Positions 25,831 through 39,194 of a stretch of DNA of 64,000 nt are shown here, one piece after another (within the stretch, counting starts at the first letter, position 1; the number at the start of each line of letters is the position of its first letter). The stretch is from Microlunatus antarcticus (lineage in GTDB: Bacteria > Actinomycetota > Actinomycetes > Propionibacteriales > Propionibacteriaceae), in the NCBI RefSeq assembly GCF_014193425.1, contig NZ_JACHZG010000001.1, positions 2,790,001-2,854,000 of the forward strand, written 5' to 3'. A program made the position numbers and the translations under genes. Under the pieces are notes generated by a model, which was not told the origin of the DNA, ran no database searches, and saw only the letters and a list, made by a program, of their open reading frames with translations.

Positions 25831-26368
25831 GCCCGGACCTCCGGTCCCTCCGTCGGGGGCCGGAGGTCACCCCGGCCTCGAGGGCCGTGCACAGCCATCC
25901 CCGGCCGCATCCCTCGAGCCGGAAGGCGAGCACGACCGTACGGGGGCCGGAGCGGAGCACCGCGGTGGCCTCCACCGCGAGCGGGGCGGGGTGCTGGACG
26001 CGGCCGGACAGCAGCACCGTGCGAGCCGCCGCCTCGTCCGCGGCGTGCAGCCGCTGACGCCGGTTCAGTCCCGCCACCACGTCGTCGGCCACCCACCCGG
26101 TGAGCTGGGTGGCGGGCCGGCGGCCGAGCAGCGCCTCGGTCAGGGCGAGGGCCAGCCAGCCCGACCACCGGGCCGCGTCGGGCAGCTCCTGGGGCTGACG
26201 CGCACCCCAGGTGCGACCAACCCGTAACACCTGCCCCGGCGTCGGCCGCGGGACGGGCGCCGCGACCTCGGGTGCGGCGACGGGCGCGGCCGGTCGGGGC
26301 GAACCCACCCGCCAGGTGCGCGGCTCGGGTCGGCTCGACGGCAGGACACGGACGACGGGGACGCTCAC
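25802..26368 (-). CDS. Rv3235-like (DUF6459) protein
   Basis: 188 aa from GTG 26368; the open frame upstream to 26764 is not coding. A Pro/Ala-rich N-terminus precedes the conserved core 'LALALTEALLGRRPATQLTGW', 'RTVLLSGRVQHPAP' and 'GRGWLCTALEAG'. Proteins of this type sit near secA in mycobacteria and other actinobacteria, and here too, three genes from secA. Function unknown. After 'LEAG' the frame runs on with a low-complexity, Arg/Ser-rich tail across the glgX terminator and into the glgX 3' end, suggesting loss of an original stop. Confidence 0.7.
25836..25868. terminator. candidate bidirectional terminator after glgX
   Basis: GACCTCCGG (25836-25844) is perfectly complementary to CCGGAGGTC (25860-25868), 15-base loop, starting 6 bases after the glgX stop. 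It falls inside the C-terminal tail frame of the convergent gene. Confidence 0.55.
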
Positions 26369-26490
26369 GTCGTCACCCTGCGCGAGCGGCCGGGGCGAGA
26401 GAAGAGCCGCGAGCCGATCTGTGGACGGCGGCAGCGGACGGACAACACGTCTGCCCCGAGGTCGACACCCGGACGGGCCGGCGCGACCGA

Positions 26491-27756
26491 TCAGGTCTCG
26501 GGGTCGAGCTCCAGGCCCAGGGTCCGGAAGATGTCGACCGCCTCGGGCCAGTCGACGCGGCGCTGGTCGTCGGTCCCGTCCGCCCCGCCCGACGACACCT
26601 GCCCGCGCAGCTGGCGCGTCCCGTGCGGCTGCACCGCGAAGACCGTCCCGCCGCTGTCCCCGTTCACCGAGCCCCACCCGTGCACGTCCTCGCCCTCGAC
26701 CCCGCGCACGGTGTGGCCGCCCTCGCGGAAGTACAGGTCGTCGATCGTCACCTCGATGCCGCACGGCGTCGGGTGGCCGTCGGCCGCGGAGCGCGCCCCC
26801 GAGTGGCAGACGTCGTCGCCGCGGTAGGAGTAGGCGACGCTGGTCAGCGGCTTCCAGCCCGAGGTGTCGCTCTCGTCGGCGGCGTCGTCCGCCCCGTCGA
26901 GCACCTCGGCGTCGTACGCCGTGCTCCGCCTCGTCACCGTGCCGACGTAGCGACCGGTCCGCCCGTTGCGGTAGGCCCAGGTCCTGCCCGCGGCGGTGTA
27001 GACGCGATCGCCGCTTCCGAAGCAGTGGTTCGCGGTGACCATGACCGGGTGCCGGTCCTTCTTCCGCACGGCCGGCAGACCGGCCGTGCAGTAGTGGTGG
27101 TCGCCGTCGCTCGTCAGCACGTCACCGCCGATGAAGGGCGCGGAGTCGTGCCACTTCACCGCGTCCCAGTCGTGGGCCACGCGGGGGCTGCCGGCGACGA
27201 ACGTCACCGGGACGCGCACCCGGGTCCCGTCGCGGCTCGCCACCTCGAGGTCGGGTGCCGACTCCCGGGACGCCGCCACGGGGTCGCGCACCTCCACGCG
27301 GACACCGGAGGCGTCCGGCGCCGGGTAGGAGGCGTAGAGCGCGTACGGCTCCGGGGACTCGACGGCCTGGCGGCTCGCGGCGTCGAGGACGGTCAGCGCG
27401 TACGCCGCACGGTGGACGACGACCTGGTTCGCGGCCAGGTCCGGGTCGTGGAGACGCGCGGCGGCCAGCACACCGGCGGCGGCGCCCGGGTCGGTCAGGT
27501 AGAGGTCGGTCCGACCAGTGGACGCGTCCAGGGCCACTCCCGCGTACACGTCGCGGTCCTGGCTCCGCCCGACGGCGTCGAGCGCCGCGGCCGCAGCCCG
27601 CAGCGGGGCGAGCAGAACGGCCTGCGCGTCCGGGTCCAGGGCGGCCACCTCGGCCGCGCTGAGCAGGGACGGCGCGGGCGCGAGGGCGGGCGGCGCCCCG
27701 ACGGGCGCGGGACCGGTCAGCAGAGCGACGACGAGGGCGAGCACACGGCAGCGCAC
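26491..27756 (-). CDS. secreted trypsin-like (S1) serine protease
   Basis: 421 aa if GTG 27756 is used, which puts 'VRCRVLALVVALLTGPA' at the N-terminus as a signal peptide; GTG/ATG at 27804 is the outer limit. A ~150-residue prodomain-like region precedes a chymotrypsin fold with 'MVTANHCFG' (His), 'AYDAEVLDG' (Asp) and 'NGDSGGTVF' (Ser), plus paired cysteines. Likely an extracellular protease with unknown target. It separates the Rv3235-like gene from secA. Confidence 0.82.
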   Translation of the reverse strand: MRCRVLALVVALLTGPAPVGAPPALAPAPSLLSAAEVAALDPDAQAVLLAPLRAAAAALDAVGRSQDRDVYAGVALDASTGRTDLYLTDPGAAAGVLAAARLHDPDLAANQVVVHRAAYALTVLDAASRQAVESPEPYALYASYPAPDASGVRVEVRDPVAASRESAPDLEVASRDGTRVRVPVTFVAGSPRVAHDWDAVKWHDSAPFIGGDVLTSDGDHHYCTAGLPAVRKKDRHPVMVTANHCFGSGDRVYTAAGRTWAYRNGRTGRYVGTVTRRSTAYDAEVLDGADDAADESDTSGWKPLTSVAYSYRGDDVCHSGARSAADGHPTPCGIEVTIDDLYFREGGHTVRGVEGEDVHGWGSVNGDSGGTVFAVQPHGTRQLRGQVSSGGADGTDDQRRVDWPEAVDIFRTLGLELDPET

Positions 27757-27855
27757 GATCACCGCTGCAGGCCACCACACGAACCTGTGCCGAGGGCGCG
27801 GCACGCCGCAGCGTGCCGCGCCCTCCGCACGGGTCGAGCCAGGGTCAGGACGAGG

Positions 27856-30780
<2,925 letters not shown>

Positions 30781-30913
30781 GAGATCCGGGCTCCCTACTA
30801 GGTCGTGCCACTGGGCGCCGGGACTCCGTGCCGCGACGCCCGTCCATCGTAGGCCAGCCCTCGGGACGTAGGCCTCGTCTCGCGGGAGCGTCGCCCCGGA
30901 GCAGGATGACCTC

Positions 30914-31783
30914 GTGCCTCTCCTCCGTACGCCTGACGGCCGCTCGCTCGACGTCTCCGTCAGCGGTCCCGAGGGGGCCGTGCCACTCCTCTTCCACCAC
31001 GGGACGCCCGGATCCCGGATCGCGACCCGTGCGCTGGAGCGCGCCTCGGCCGCCCGGTCGCTGCGCCTGGTGACGTGGTCGCGGCCGGGCTACGGCGGCT
31101 CCACCCGGCGGCCCGGACGACGCGTCGTCGACGCCGCGGACGACGTCGCGGTGGTGCTGGACCACCTAGGCGCCGACCGAAGCGTGGTGGCGGGGTGGTC
31201 GGGCGGCGGCCCGCACGCGCTGGCGACGGCGGCCCACCTGCCCGGCCGGGTCGCCGGGGTGCTCTGCATCGCGGGCGCCGCCCCGAGCACCGTCGACGGC
31301 TTCGACTTCCTCGCCGGGATGGGCGAGCAGAACCTGGAGGAGTTCGCCGCGGCGCGGGCGGGCGAGACGGAGCTGCGGACGTACCTCGAGCGCGACGCGG
31401 AAGGCCTCCGCACCGTGCAGGCCGGGGGGATCGTCGCCGAGATGGCGAGCCTGCTGCCGCCGGTCGACCGGGCCGTGCTGACCGACGAGTACGGCGAGGA
31501 CCTCGCGGCAGCTCTGCGCGAGTCCGTCCGGACCGGGGTTGACGGGTGGCTGGACGACGACCTCGCGCTGACCCGGCCCTGGGGCTTCGACGTCAGCGAG
31601 GTCGCGGTGCCCGCGTTCGTCTGGCAGGGCGAGGAGGACCTCATGGTCCCGTTCGCCCACGGCCGCTGGCTGGCGGACCACCTGCCCCGCGCCGTCGCTC
31701 ACCTGCTGCCCGGAGAGGGCCACCTCTCCGTCGCGCTCGGCTCGCTCGACCCGATGCTCGACGAGCTGGTCGGCACGCTCTGA
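30914..31783 (+). CDS. alpha/beta hydrolase
   Basis: 289 aa, GTG start, divergent from secA with 133 bases between. The fold landmarks are '[12 protein letters not shown]' (oxyanion region), '[13 protein letters not shown]' (Ser nucleophile), '[15 protein letters not shown]' (Asp) and '[10 protein letters not shown]' (His). Substrate unknown; proline-iminopeptidase-like or lactonase-like activities are possible. Confidence 0.88.
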   Translation: MPLLRTPDGRSLDVSVSGPEGAVPLLFHHGTPGSRIATRALERASAARSLRLVTWSRPGYGGSTRRPGRRVVDAADDVAVVLDHLGADRSVVAGWSGGGPHALATAAHLPGRVAGVLCIAGAAPSTVDGFDFLAGMGEQNLEEFAAARAGETELRTYLERDAEGLRTVQAGGIVAEMASLLPPVDRAVLTDEYGEDLAAALRESVRTGVDGWLDDDLALTRPWGFDVSEVAVPAFVWQGEEDLMVPFAHGRWLADHLPRAVAHLLPGEGHLSVALGSLDPMLDELVGTL

Positions 31784-31813
31784 CTCCGCGAGGTCGCGGC
31801 GCAGAATCGACCC

Positions 31814-32599
31814 ATGGCCCTGCTGCGCGTCGACTTCTTCTCCGAGGCCCTGAGCCTGAGCACCTCGATGAACGTGATCCTGCCCCAGCGCACGACCTCG
31901 CAGGTCGGGCTGGCGGGCGCGGCGTCGGACACGCCTCCCCCGGTGCTCTACCTGCTGCACGGCATGAGCGACGACGCGACGACCTGGGTGCGCCGGACGT
32001 CGATCGAGCGGTACGTCGCTCCGCTCGGCCTGGCCGTCGTGATGCCTCAGGTGCACCGCAGCTACTACACCGACGAGGTGTACGGCGGTCGGTACTGGAC
32101 GTTCCTGTCCGAAGAGCTGCCGGCGCTGGTGCACGACTTCTTCCGCTTCTCTGAACGCCGCGAGGACACCTTTGTGGCCGGGCTGTCGATGGGCGGCTAC
32201 GGCGCGCTCAAGTGGGCGCTGCGCGAGCCGCACCGCTTCGCCGCCGCGGCCAGCCTCTCCGGCGCCCTCGACATCGCCGGACGCACGACCCGGCGCGAGC
32301 GGCCGGAGGACCCGCGGATGACCGCCCGCCTCTTCGGCGACGGACCGGTCGCGGGCACGGACGCCGACCTGCTCCACCTGGTGGCCGAGGCCGACCCGGA
32401 CGCGCTGCCGGCGCTGCGCGCCTGGTGCGGGACCGAGGACGGGCTGCTGGAGGACAACCGCCGGTTCGCCGCGGCCTGCACGGCCGCCGACCTGCCGGTC
32501 GAGCTGGTCGAGGGCCCCGGCGACCACGACTGGGCCTACTGGGACGCCCGCATCGTCGACGTCCTCGCCTGGCTGCCGCTGAGGAACCCGGCCGGCTGA
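31814..32599 (+). CDS. esterase, tributyrin/esterase D type
   Basis: 261 aa. Putative esterase fold with 'VLYLLHGMSDDATTWVRRTS', 'FVAGLSMGGYGALKWAL' (Ser nucleophile in GLSMGG) and the late 'GPGDHDWAYWDARI' (His). Such enzymes resemble S-formylglutathione hydrolase and acetyl-ester hydrolases. It follows the other hydrolase by 30 bases and converges with the CitE-like gene (3 bases apart). Confidence 0.88.
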   Translation: MALLRVDFFSEALSLSTSMNVILPQRTTSQVGLAGAASDTPPPVLYLLHGMSDDATTWVRRTSIERYVAPLGLAVVMPQVHRSYYTDEVYGGRYWTFLSEELPALVHDFFRFSERREDTFVAGLSMGGYGALKWALREPHRFAAAASLSGALDIAGRTTRRERPEDPRMTARLFGDGPVAGTDADLLHLVAEADPDALPALRAWCGTEDGLLEDNRRFAAACTAADLPVELVEGPGDHDWAYWDARIVDVLAWLPLRNPAG

Positions 32600-32602
32600 G
32601 CG

Positions 32603-33427
32603 TCAGCCCGCGAGGGCGAGGACCGCACGGGCCTCGGCGCCCATGGCCGCGTCGACCATCCGGCCGTCGGGCAGCCGGACAGCGCCGGCGGCACCGGCCA
32701 GCGCCTGGACCACCTGCCGGGCGTCGGCGACCTCCTCCGCCGTCGGCGTGAAGGCCTCGCGGATGACCGGGACCTGGCGCGGGTGGATCGCCGCCCGCCC
32801 GCGCAGGCCCAGCGCCGCGCCGTGCCGGCAGGAGGCCCGCAGCCCCTCGTCGTCGTCCAGGTGCGGGTGCACGGCCATCGCCGGTGCCGACAGCCCGGCG
32901 GCGCGGGCGGCCACCACGGAACGCACCCGGAGCCAGTCCAGCGCGACCTCGGCGGTCACGCCGAGCTCGGCCCGCAGGTCGGCCTCGCCGAGTGCGATCC
33001 CCGAGACGGCGGGGTGGCTCGCGACGGCGTACGCCCGCTCGACGCCGAGCGCCGACTCCAGCAGGCAGGTGAGCTCCCAGGGCTCGCCGGAAGAGTCGCC
33101 GAGACGTTCCAGGACCCGGTCGACGTCGTCCGGACCCTCGACCTTGGGCAGCCGCAGCGCGGGTCGGCTGCGAGCCTGAGCGAGCATCGCCAGGTCGGCC
33201 TCGTGCCACGGGGACCCCGCGCCGTTGGGGCGTACGGCGACCCGTCCGGGCACGGAGCCGGCCAGCAGCTCGGCCACCGCGTGCCGACCCAGCTCCTTGT
33301 GCCCCGGTGCCACGGCGTCCTCCAGGTCGAGGATGACCTGGTCGGCGCCGGTGGCGAAGGCCTTGGCGAAGCGTTCGGGCCGGTCGCCGGGCACGTAGAG
33401 AGCGACGAGCACGGGCGCCGACCTCAC
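32603..33427 (-). CDS. HpcH/HpaI aldolase / citrate lyase beta (CitE)-like protein
   Basis: 274 aa from GTG 33427, which overlaps the CoA-transferase TGA (GTGA). CitE-like barrel: 'LYVPGDRPERFAKAF', 'DQVILDLEDAVAPGHK' (Mg-binding region), 'VRPNGAGSPWHE', 'LESALGVERAYAVA', 'GIALGEADLRAELG' and 'RGRAAIHPRQVPVI'. Family members cleave or form C-C bonds of CoA thioesters such as malyl-CoA or citramalyl-CoA. Last gene of the nine-gene operon; its CoA-thioester substrate is presumably made by the adjacent CoA-transferase. Confidence 0.88.
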   Translation of the reverse strand: MRSAPVLVALYVPGDRPERFAKAFATGADQVILDLEDAVAPGHKELGRHAVAELLAGSVPGRVAVRPNGAGSPWHEADLAMLAQARSRPALRLPKVEGPDDVDRVLERLGDSSGEPWELTCLLESALGVERAYAVASHPAVSGIALGEADLRAELGVTAEVALDWLRVRSVVAARAAGLSAPAMAVHPHLDDDEGLRASCRHGAALGLRGRAAIHPRQVPVIREAFTPTAEEVADARQVVQALAGAAGAVRLPDGRMVDAAMGAEARAVLALAG

Positions 33428-34614
33428 ACGACCCCCTGCTCGCGCAGCGCGGCGACCGCGGCCTCGTCGTAGCCGTACCGGGCGAGCACCGCGTCCGTGT
33501 CGGCCCCGTGCGGTCGCGCTGTCCACCGCACCGAGCCCGGCGTCTCGGACAGCCGGAACAGCACGTTCTGCATCTGCAGCGGGCCGAGGACCGGGTCAGG
33601 CACGGTCAGGACGGTGCCGCGGGCCTGGACCTGCGGGTCGGCGACGATGCCGCGGACGTCGTAGATCGGGGCGACCGCGGCCTGGGCCTCCGTGAACGCG
33701 GCGAGCACCTCGACGGTGGTCCGCACGGCGATCCAGGAGCCGACCGCCTCGTCCAGCTCGTCGGCGTGCGCGGCCCGGCCGGCCCCGCTGGCGAACCACG
33801 GCTCGTCCAGGTGCTCGGGGTGGCCGACGAGCCGCATCACCCGCTCGGCGATGGACTGCGAGCTGGTGGAAACGGCGACCCAGTTGTCGTCGGCGGTGCG
33901 GTAGCAGTTGCGCGGGGCGTTGTTCACGGAACGGTTGCCGTGACGTTCCTGGACGAGCCCGAGCTGGTCGTAGATCGTGAGCTGGCCGCCGAGCATGGCC
34001 AGGATGGGCTCGAGGATCGCGAGGTCGATCACCTGGCCCTGGCCGGTCCGGTCCCGGCCGCGCAGTGCGGCGAGGACGGCGAACGCCGTGGCCAGCGAGG
34101 CGATGCCGTCGGCCAGCCCGAACGGCGGCAGGGTCGGCGGGCCGCCCTCCTCGCCGGTGACGGCGGCGAAGCCGCTCATGGCCTCGGCCAGGGAGCCGAA
34201 CCCGGGGCGGGGGGCGTACGGGCCGGTCTGGCCGAACGCGGTCACCCGTGCGACCACGAGCCCGGGGTTGAGGGCGAGCAGGTCGGCCGGGGCGAGGCCC
34301 CAGCGCTCGAGGGTGCCGGGGCGGAAGTTCTCCACCAGCACGTCGGCGTCGGCCACGAGCCGGCGCAGCACGTCGGCGCCGGTCGGTGACGACAGGTCGA
34401 GGGTGATGCTCTCCTTGTTGCGACCGATGGTGGCGTACCAGAGGCCGACACCATCCTTGCTCGGACCGTGCCCACGGGCCCCGTCCGGGCGCCGTGGGTG
34501 CTCGACCTTGATCACCTCCGCGCCGAAGTCGCCCAGCTGGGTCGCGGCCAGCGGCCCGGCGAACAGCGTCGCGACGTCGACGACCTTGAGCCCCTCGAGC
34601 GGTCCTGCGTTCAC
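33424..34614 (-). CDS. family III (CaiB/BaiF) CoA-transferase
   Basis: 396 aa, GTG start overlapping the preceding gene's TGA. Motifs: '[33 protein letters not shown]' in pieces, '[16 protein letters not shown]', '[20 protein letters not shown]' with the catalytic Asp, and the C-terminal small domain. It transfers CoA between carboxylic acids. Coupled with the CitE-like lyase, it suggests activation of a dicarboxylic or hydroxy acid before cleavage, a logic seen in itaconate and citramalate catabolism, but no hydratase is present here. Confidence 0.9.
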   Translation of the reverse strand: MNAGPLEGLKVVDVATLFAGPLAATQLGDFGAEVIKVEHPRRPDGARGHGPSKDGVGLWYATIGRNKESITLDLSSPTGADVLRRLVADADVLVENFRPGTLERWGLAPADLLALNPGLVVARVTAFGQTGPYAPRPGFGSLAEAMSGFAAVTGEEGGPPTLPPFGLADGIASLATAFAVLAALRGRDRTGQGQVIDLAILEPILAMLGGQLTIYDQLGLVQERHGNRSVNNAPRNCYRTADDNWVAVSTSSQSIAERVMRLVGHPEHLDEPWFASGAGRAAHADELDEAVGSWIAVRTTVEVLAAFTEAQAAVAPIYDVRGIVADPQVQARGTVLTVPDPVLGPLQMQNVLFRLSETPGSVRWTARPHGADTDAVLARYGYDEAAVAALREQGVV

Positions 34615-36626
34615 TGGTGATCATCTCCCGAAGTCTGCTGATCGTGGTCGAGGTCCCAGGCCAGCCGGAAGCCGATCATGCTCGACCGGGCCAGGCCGAG
34701 GCCGGGGAGCAGCAGCTTGGCCGACACCTCGGGCGGCTGCGGGCCGCCGTCGAAGTACCACTCCGAGCCCTGCGCCAGGTACGCGCTGCCGCCCTTGAGC
34801 TGGACGTAGCGGGTCCGGCCGTCGCTGTGCTCGCTCTCGGTCCAGCTCCACACCCGCCCGTGCCGCCAACCCGGCCCGCCACGCTGCGCAGCGAGCTGCC
34901 ACTCGTCCTCGGTGGGCAGCCGGGCGCCGGCCCAGCGGGCGTACGCGCGGGCGTCGTCGAGGTCGACGAAGGTGACGGGCGCGTCGGGGTCGGGCGCGGG
35001 ACCCGCGAGGAAGCGGTTCGTCTCGCGCGGTCGCCAGCCAGACGCGGCGAGGAACCGGTCGAAGTCGAGCCAGGTGACCTCGGTCGGCGCCACGGCGACC
35101 GGGTGGTCGAGGTCGACGGTCCGCTCGAGGGTGCGCAGGTCGTGGAGGCGCGGGGGCAGGGGCTTCCACTCCTCGACGAACGGGGCCTCGTCGTAGAGCC
35201 CGGTCTCCCGCATGCGGTAGCGGACCGTGAGGTGGTGCCGACCGGCGGCGACCACGACGGCGTCGGCCGCCGGCGCGCCGCGGCTCGGCTCGGGCACGAC
35301 CCGGACCGACGTGCGGACCGGGAAGGTCGCGTCACCCTCCTCGGGCGCCTCCGCCAGGGCCTCGGCGAGGGGTGCGAGCCACGCGGGCTCGGCGACGCCC
35401 GGTGCGAGGGTGACGAGAGCGCCGATCCCGGACGGCTCAGGAGCTCCGGTGGTGAGCGCGACCCGGTCGGGGTGGTCCGTCGGCAGCAGCGGACCGTCGT
35501 ACGCGGCTGTCCCGCGATGGGTCAGCCCCCACAGCGTGACGCCGTCGGCGGACCAGGCCGAGGCGGCCACGCCGGCGGCCGTCGCGTCGGGGTGGAGGTC
35601 GGCGAGCGGCGTCCACTCCCCTGTGGCCTGCAGGTCGCCGCAGCCGCGCTGGACGGCGAGCAGCCGGCGCAGGGTGGCGGCGTCACGGGGGTTCCAGCCG
35701 ACCCAGGCGCCGAAGACGACCTCCCAGACCATCAGGCCGCACCCGTTGAGGAACGCCGACGACAGCTCCTCGGCGTGGTCGCGGTTCCACCGGCGGACGT
35801 GGTGCTGCAGGTGGCGCCGTTCCACGTAGTGGGTGCGGATCACGCCGGGGACCGGCGAGTCGGCGAACCATTGCGCCCAGGACAGCCGGTGCTCGCCGAG
35901 CCGGGCCAGCGGCAGCGTCGACTCGCTCTCCAGCGCGATCCCGGGGCGGGCGGCCTCGAGTGCGGCCACCAGGGCGGGGTCGCCCTCCTTGAGGGTGTCG
36001 AGGAACACGCCGTCCGCGCCCAGCTCGCGGACGACGGACGTCAGCTCGTCACCGTCGTCCCCGCCGCGCCGGGTGCCGGTGTCCCAGGGGTTGTAGTCGA
36101 CGAACACGGCGACGCCGGCGTCGTGCAGGGCGTCGACGAGGTCGCGCAGGCCCGGCACGTCGCGGTAGTAGTCCCACTGGTTGCGGTCGTCGATCCCGAT
36201 GACCGGGTACGCGTGCCAGAGCACCACGCCGTCGAAGCCGCCCAGCCGCTCCCTCGCGTCGGCCAGCAGCCGCTCCGGGGTGAAGCGCCCGGCGGCGGCG
36301 TCGTAGAGCAGCTCGTCCCACAGCCAGACCTGGGCGACGGCGAAGCACCGCTGCGCCCACCGACCCTCCGGCGCGTCGTACGCCGCGGTCGAGAAGCCCT
36401 GCCGGGCGGACGCCCCGGACCGCCACTCCTCCAGCACGGCCCGCCACCGGGGCCGATCGGCGGGGTCGTCAGGTGCGGCGAGGATCTTGGCCGCGTCCAT
36501 CGCGGCCCAGTCCGGCGCGTCGAGGTCGACCACGGTCGGACGGTCCAGGGGGCGCGGGACGAGCGGGTCCATGCCGCGCTCCCCCACGACGAAGGTGGCG
36601 GTCCCGGTCGTCGCAGCGGTCCTCAT
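34611..36626 (-). CDS. TIM-barrel glycosidase-like / FGE-sulfatase-like fusion protein
   Basis: 671 aa, ATG 36626 overlapping the upstream stop (ATGA). Residues about 95-330 read like a glycosidase barrel: '[20 protein letters not shown]', '[15 protein letters not shown]', '[12 protein letters not shown]' (Asp210), 'GIALESES' (Glu233). Residues about 510-671 are a formylglycine-generating-enzyme/sulfatase-modifying fold: '[17 protein letters not shown]', '[12 protein letters not shown]', 'QLKGGSAYL', '[11 protein letters not shown]'. The cysteines needed for sulfatase activation are absent, so this domain probably binds ligand or does other chemistry. No characterised protein of this layout comes to mind. 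Confidence 0.7.
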   Translation of the reverse strand: MRTAATTGTATFVVGERGMDPLVPRPLDRPTVVDLDAPDWAAMDAAKILAAPDDPADRPRWRAVLEEWRSGASARQGFSTAAYDAPEGRWAQRCFAVAQVWLWDELLYDAAAGRFTPERLLADARERLGGFDGVVLWHAYPVIGIDDRNQWDYYRDVPGLRDLVDALHDAGVAVFVDYNPWDTGTRRGGDDGDELTSVVRELGADGVFLDTLKEGDPALVAALEAARPGIALESESTLPLARLGEHRLSWAQWFADSPVPGVIRTHYVERRHLQHHVRRWNRDHAEELSSAFLNGCGLMVWEVVFGAWVGWNPRDAATLRRLLAVQRGCGDLQATGEWTPLADLHPDATAAGVAASAWSADGVTLWGLTHRGTAAYDGPLLPTDHPDRVALTTGAPEPSGIGALVTLAPGVAEPAWLAPLAEALAEAPEEGDATFPVRTSVRVVPEPSRGAPAADAVVVAAGRHHLTVRYRMRETGLYDEAPFVEEWKPLPPRLHDLRTLERTVDLDHPVAVAPTEVTWLDFDRFLAASGWRPRETNRFLAGPAPDPDAPVTFVDLDDARAYARWAGARLPTEDEWQLAAQRGGPGWRHGRVWSWTESEHSDGRTRYVQLKGGSAYLAQGSEWYFDGGPQPPEVSAKLLLPGLGLARSSMIGFRLAWDLDHDQQTSGDDHQ

Positions 36627-37981
36627 GCGGCAACCCCCGCGAGTGCCAGCGTCCGGCGGACCAGGTCGGTGACCTGCTGCTCCCCGCCGGGCAGGCTGGT
36701 GGCGATGCGGCCGTCCAGGGGCCCCGTCCAGGCGTCGGGCAGCCGGTCGGCGCCGAGGAGCCCGCCCAGCACCGATCCGACGGTGGCGCCGGTGGAGTCC
36801 GTGTCCCATCCCGTCATCACCGCGAGACCGACCCCGCTGGTGAAGTCGCCGTCCGACGCAGCGAGCGCGCAGGCAATCGTCGCCGCGTTGTTCAGCACGT
36901 GCACCCAGTGCAGGTGGCCGTAGCGCGCGTGCAGGGCGTCGAGGCGCTGGTCGAGAGGCAGCGCACGCCGGCCGAACCGGGTGCCGAAGGCGATCGCCTC
37001 GGCGAGCTCCGAGCGGGGCGGCACGACTGCGGCCGCCCGCTCCAGCACCTCCTCGACGTCGTCCGCGACCAGGCTGGCCGAGGCCAGCGCGGCCGCCCAC
37101 AGCTCGCCGTAGACGCCGTTGCGGGTGTGGCTGAGCACCGCGTCGGGCCAGGCGAGCCGGGCGGCGGTGTACGGGTCCCCGGGCCGGGCCCAGCCGAAGA
37201 CGTCGCCCCGGATGAGGGCGCCGATCCACTCCCGGAAGGGGTTGCGCCGGCTCGGGACCTCGTCCAGCGGCAGGGCCAGCAGCAGGTTGCGGTAGGCGGC
37301 GCGCTCGGCGGTGAAGACCCGACCGGCGGGCAGGTCGGCGAGCCAGGCCGTGGCCACGTCCTCGGTGGTCGGGGCGCCGTGCCGCTCGAGCAGGGCGAGG
37401 TCGAGGAGCGGGTAGTTGAGGTCGTCGTCCTCGGGCATCCCGTCGATGTTCTCCACGAGGCTCGTGGGCGCGGAGCGACGGTTCCAGGGCCAGGCCGCGG
37501 CTGTCGCGGCACTCAGACCGACCGCGGTGAAGTAGCCCCGCACCGGCCAGTTGCCGGTCTCCTCGGCGATCGCCCGGATCCCCGCCCTCGGGATCTTCTC
37601 CACCGGCTTCCCGAGCAGGCAGCCCGCGGACCGGCCGAGCCAGGCCCCGGCGACGCGGTCGGCCAGGTCGGTCCCGGGCCGCCGGACGGCGGGACCGCCG
37701 TCCCAGCCCGCCTCGACCCCCGCGAGGGACGCCGGGTGGTCCGGGTCGTCGGCGCGCGGCAGCTCGTCGAGCTCGTCGAGGAGCCGGCCCGCCAGCCGGC
37801 GCAGGTCGGAGCCCGCGCCGACCGCGGCCGCCCCGCTGACCGGGGGCTCGACCGAACCACCGCCCGCCTCGAGCCAGCGCCGTCCTACGGCGTCCACCGC
37901 CAGGGCGTCGACGCCTTCGACACGGGCCTGCACCAGCTCGTGCAGCAGCAGGTCCTCGGGCTGGGCCCAGGTCAGCCGCAC
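36623..37981 (-). CDS. ADP-ribosylglycohydrolase family protein (second copy)
   Basis: 452 aa from GTG 37981; overlaps the upstream ADP-ribosylglycohydrolase by 10 bases and the fusion gene by 4. '[21 protein letters not shown]' opens the catalytic fold. Two di-metal sites are visible: '[18 protein letters not shown]' (Asp185-187) and '[20 protein letters not shown]' (Asp393, Asp395). A ~105-residue N-terminal extension is specific to this copy. Family enzymes cleave N- or O-ribosidic bonds with Mg; a sugar- or nucleoside-derived substrate fits the neighbouring ABC transporter better than protein ADP-ribose. Confidence 0.85.
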   Translation of the reverse strand: MRLTWAQPEDLLLHELVQARVEGVDALAVDAVGRRWLEAGGGSVEPPVSGAAAVGAGSDLRRLAGRLLDELDELPRADDPDHPASLAGVEAGWDGGPAVRRPGTDLADRVAGAWLGRSAGCLLGKPVEKIPRAGIRAIAEETGNWPVRGYFTAVGLSAATAAAWPWNRRSAPTSLVENIDGMPEDDDLNYPLLDLALLERHGAPTTEDVATAWLADLPAGRVFTAERAAYRNLLLALPLDEVPSRRNPFREWIGALIRGDVFGWARPGDPYTAARLAWPDAVLSHTRNGVYGELWAAALASASLVADDVEEVLERAAAVVPPRSELAEAIAFGTRFGRRALPLDQRLDALHARYGHLHWVHVLNNAATIACALAASDGDFTSGVGLAVMTGWDTDSTGATVGSVLGGLLGADRLPDAWTGPLDGRIATSLPGGEQQVTDLVRRTLALAGVAA

Positions 37982-39132
37982 AGCGCGGCCACCCGCCGAC
38001 GGTGCTGGTCCGCCTCGTCGAGGTCGGACGCGATGATCTCGGCCGCGGCACCGGACAGCGCCTCGGCCACCTGCCGCAGGTCGATCCGGCTGGCCTGCTC
38101 GACGTCGCGCACCCATTCGGTCGGCACCGCCTCCGGACCGCCGAGACCGGCGCAGACCGCCCCGGCCATGGTGGCGATGGAGTCGGCGTCGCGGCCGTAG
38201 TTCACGGCGCCGAGCACGGCCGCCCGGTAGTCGCCCCCGGCGGCCAGGCAGAAGCCGAGCGCGACGGGCAGCTCCTCGATCGACTTCGTCCGGCTGGGCA
38301 GGCGGGCGTCCATGGCCGGCTTGCGGTAGTCGTCGCCGACCGTGTCGTACGGCCGGATCGCCGCCCGCAGCGTGTCCCGGACGGTCTCGTCGTCGGCGCC
38401 GGGCGCGAGCCCGCGAACCGCCTCGACCACGGCGACCAGCGCCGCCCGGGTGCCGTCGTGCGCCACGTCGAGGGCCGCGGCCACCACGTCCTCGACGTCG
38501 GCGCCCGGGGTCAGCGCGGCGGCGACGGCAGCGGCGAACACCCCGGCCGCCTCTCGGCCGTAGCTGGACTGGTGGGCCCCGGCCAGGTCGATGGCCTCGG
38601 CGTACGCGGCCCGTGGGCTCGTCGCGTTGACCACGCCGACGGGCGCCATGTACATGGCGGCGCCGCAGTTCACGATGTTGCCGACCCCGGCCTCGCGCGG
38701 GTCGACGTGGCCGTAGTGCAACCGCGCCACCAGCCACTTCTCGGCCAGGAACACCCGCTGCAGGATCAGAGCCTCGGACTCCAGCTCGGGGATCCAGACC
38801 TGCTCCCCGATCAGCAGCGGCACGAGGTCGCTCGCCATCGCGTACGCGTCGAGGTGCTGACGCCGCGCCGCGTACACCTGGACCAGCGCGTGCGTCATCA
38901 AGGTGTCGTCCGTGATGTGCCCGTCGCCCTTGTGGTACGGCGCGATGGGGCGGGCGTGGCGCCAGTCCTCGTAGAAGGGTCCGACGACCCCGGTGACGGG
39001 GCCGCCGTGCCGGGTCTGGATCTGCTCGACCGTCCAGCCCTCGGTGGCACCGCCCAGCGCGTCGCCCACCGCGGCGCCGGCGAGCACCGCCCAGACGCGG
39101 GCCTCGAGCGTGCCCGTCTCAGGCGTGTCCAT
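37972..39132 (-). CDS. ADP-ribosylglycohydrolase family protein (first copy)
   Basis: 386 aa, ATG with an AGGAG site. '[20 protein letters not shown]' starts the fold; '[13 protein letters not shown]' (Thr74, Asp75, Asp76) and '[20 protein letters not shown]' (Asp315, Asp317) supply the two-metal centre. Shorter than and divergent from the adjacent second copy. It follows the solute-binding protein gene by 62 bases. Probably hydrolyses an imported ribosyl or glycosyl conjugate; the substrate is unknown. Confidence 0.88.
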   Translation of the reverse strand: MDTPETGTLEARVWAVLAGAAVGDALGGATEGWTVEQIQTRHGGPVTGVVGPFYEDWRHARPIAPYHKGDGHITDDTLMTHALVQVYAARRQHLDAYAMASDLVPLLIGEQVWIPELESEALILQRVFLAEKWLVARLHYGHVDPREAGVGNIVNCGAAMYMAPVGVVNATSPRAAYAEAIDLAGAHQSSYGREAAGVFAAAVAAALTPGADVEDVVAAALDVAHDGTRAALVAVVEAVRGLAPGADDETVRDTLRAAIRPYDTVGDDYRKPAMDARLPSRTKSIEELPVALGFCLAAGGDYRAAVLGAVNYGRDADSIATMAGAVCAGLGGPEAVPTEWVRDVEQASRIDLRQVAEALSGAAAEIIASDLDEADQHRRRVAALCG

Positions 39133-39194
39133 CTGCTTCTCCTCTGACTGTCGTTCTCAGGTGGTGCCGGGTCCGGCGGCGTGCGGCCGCCGCG

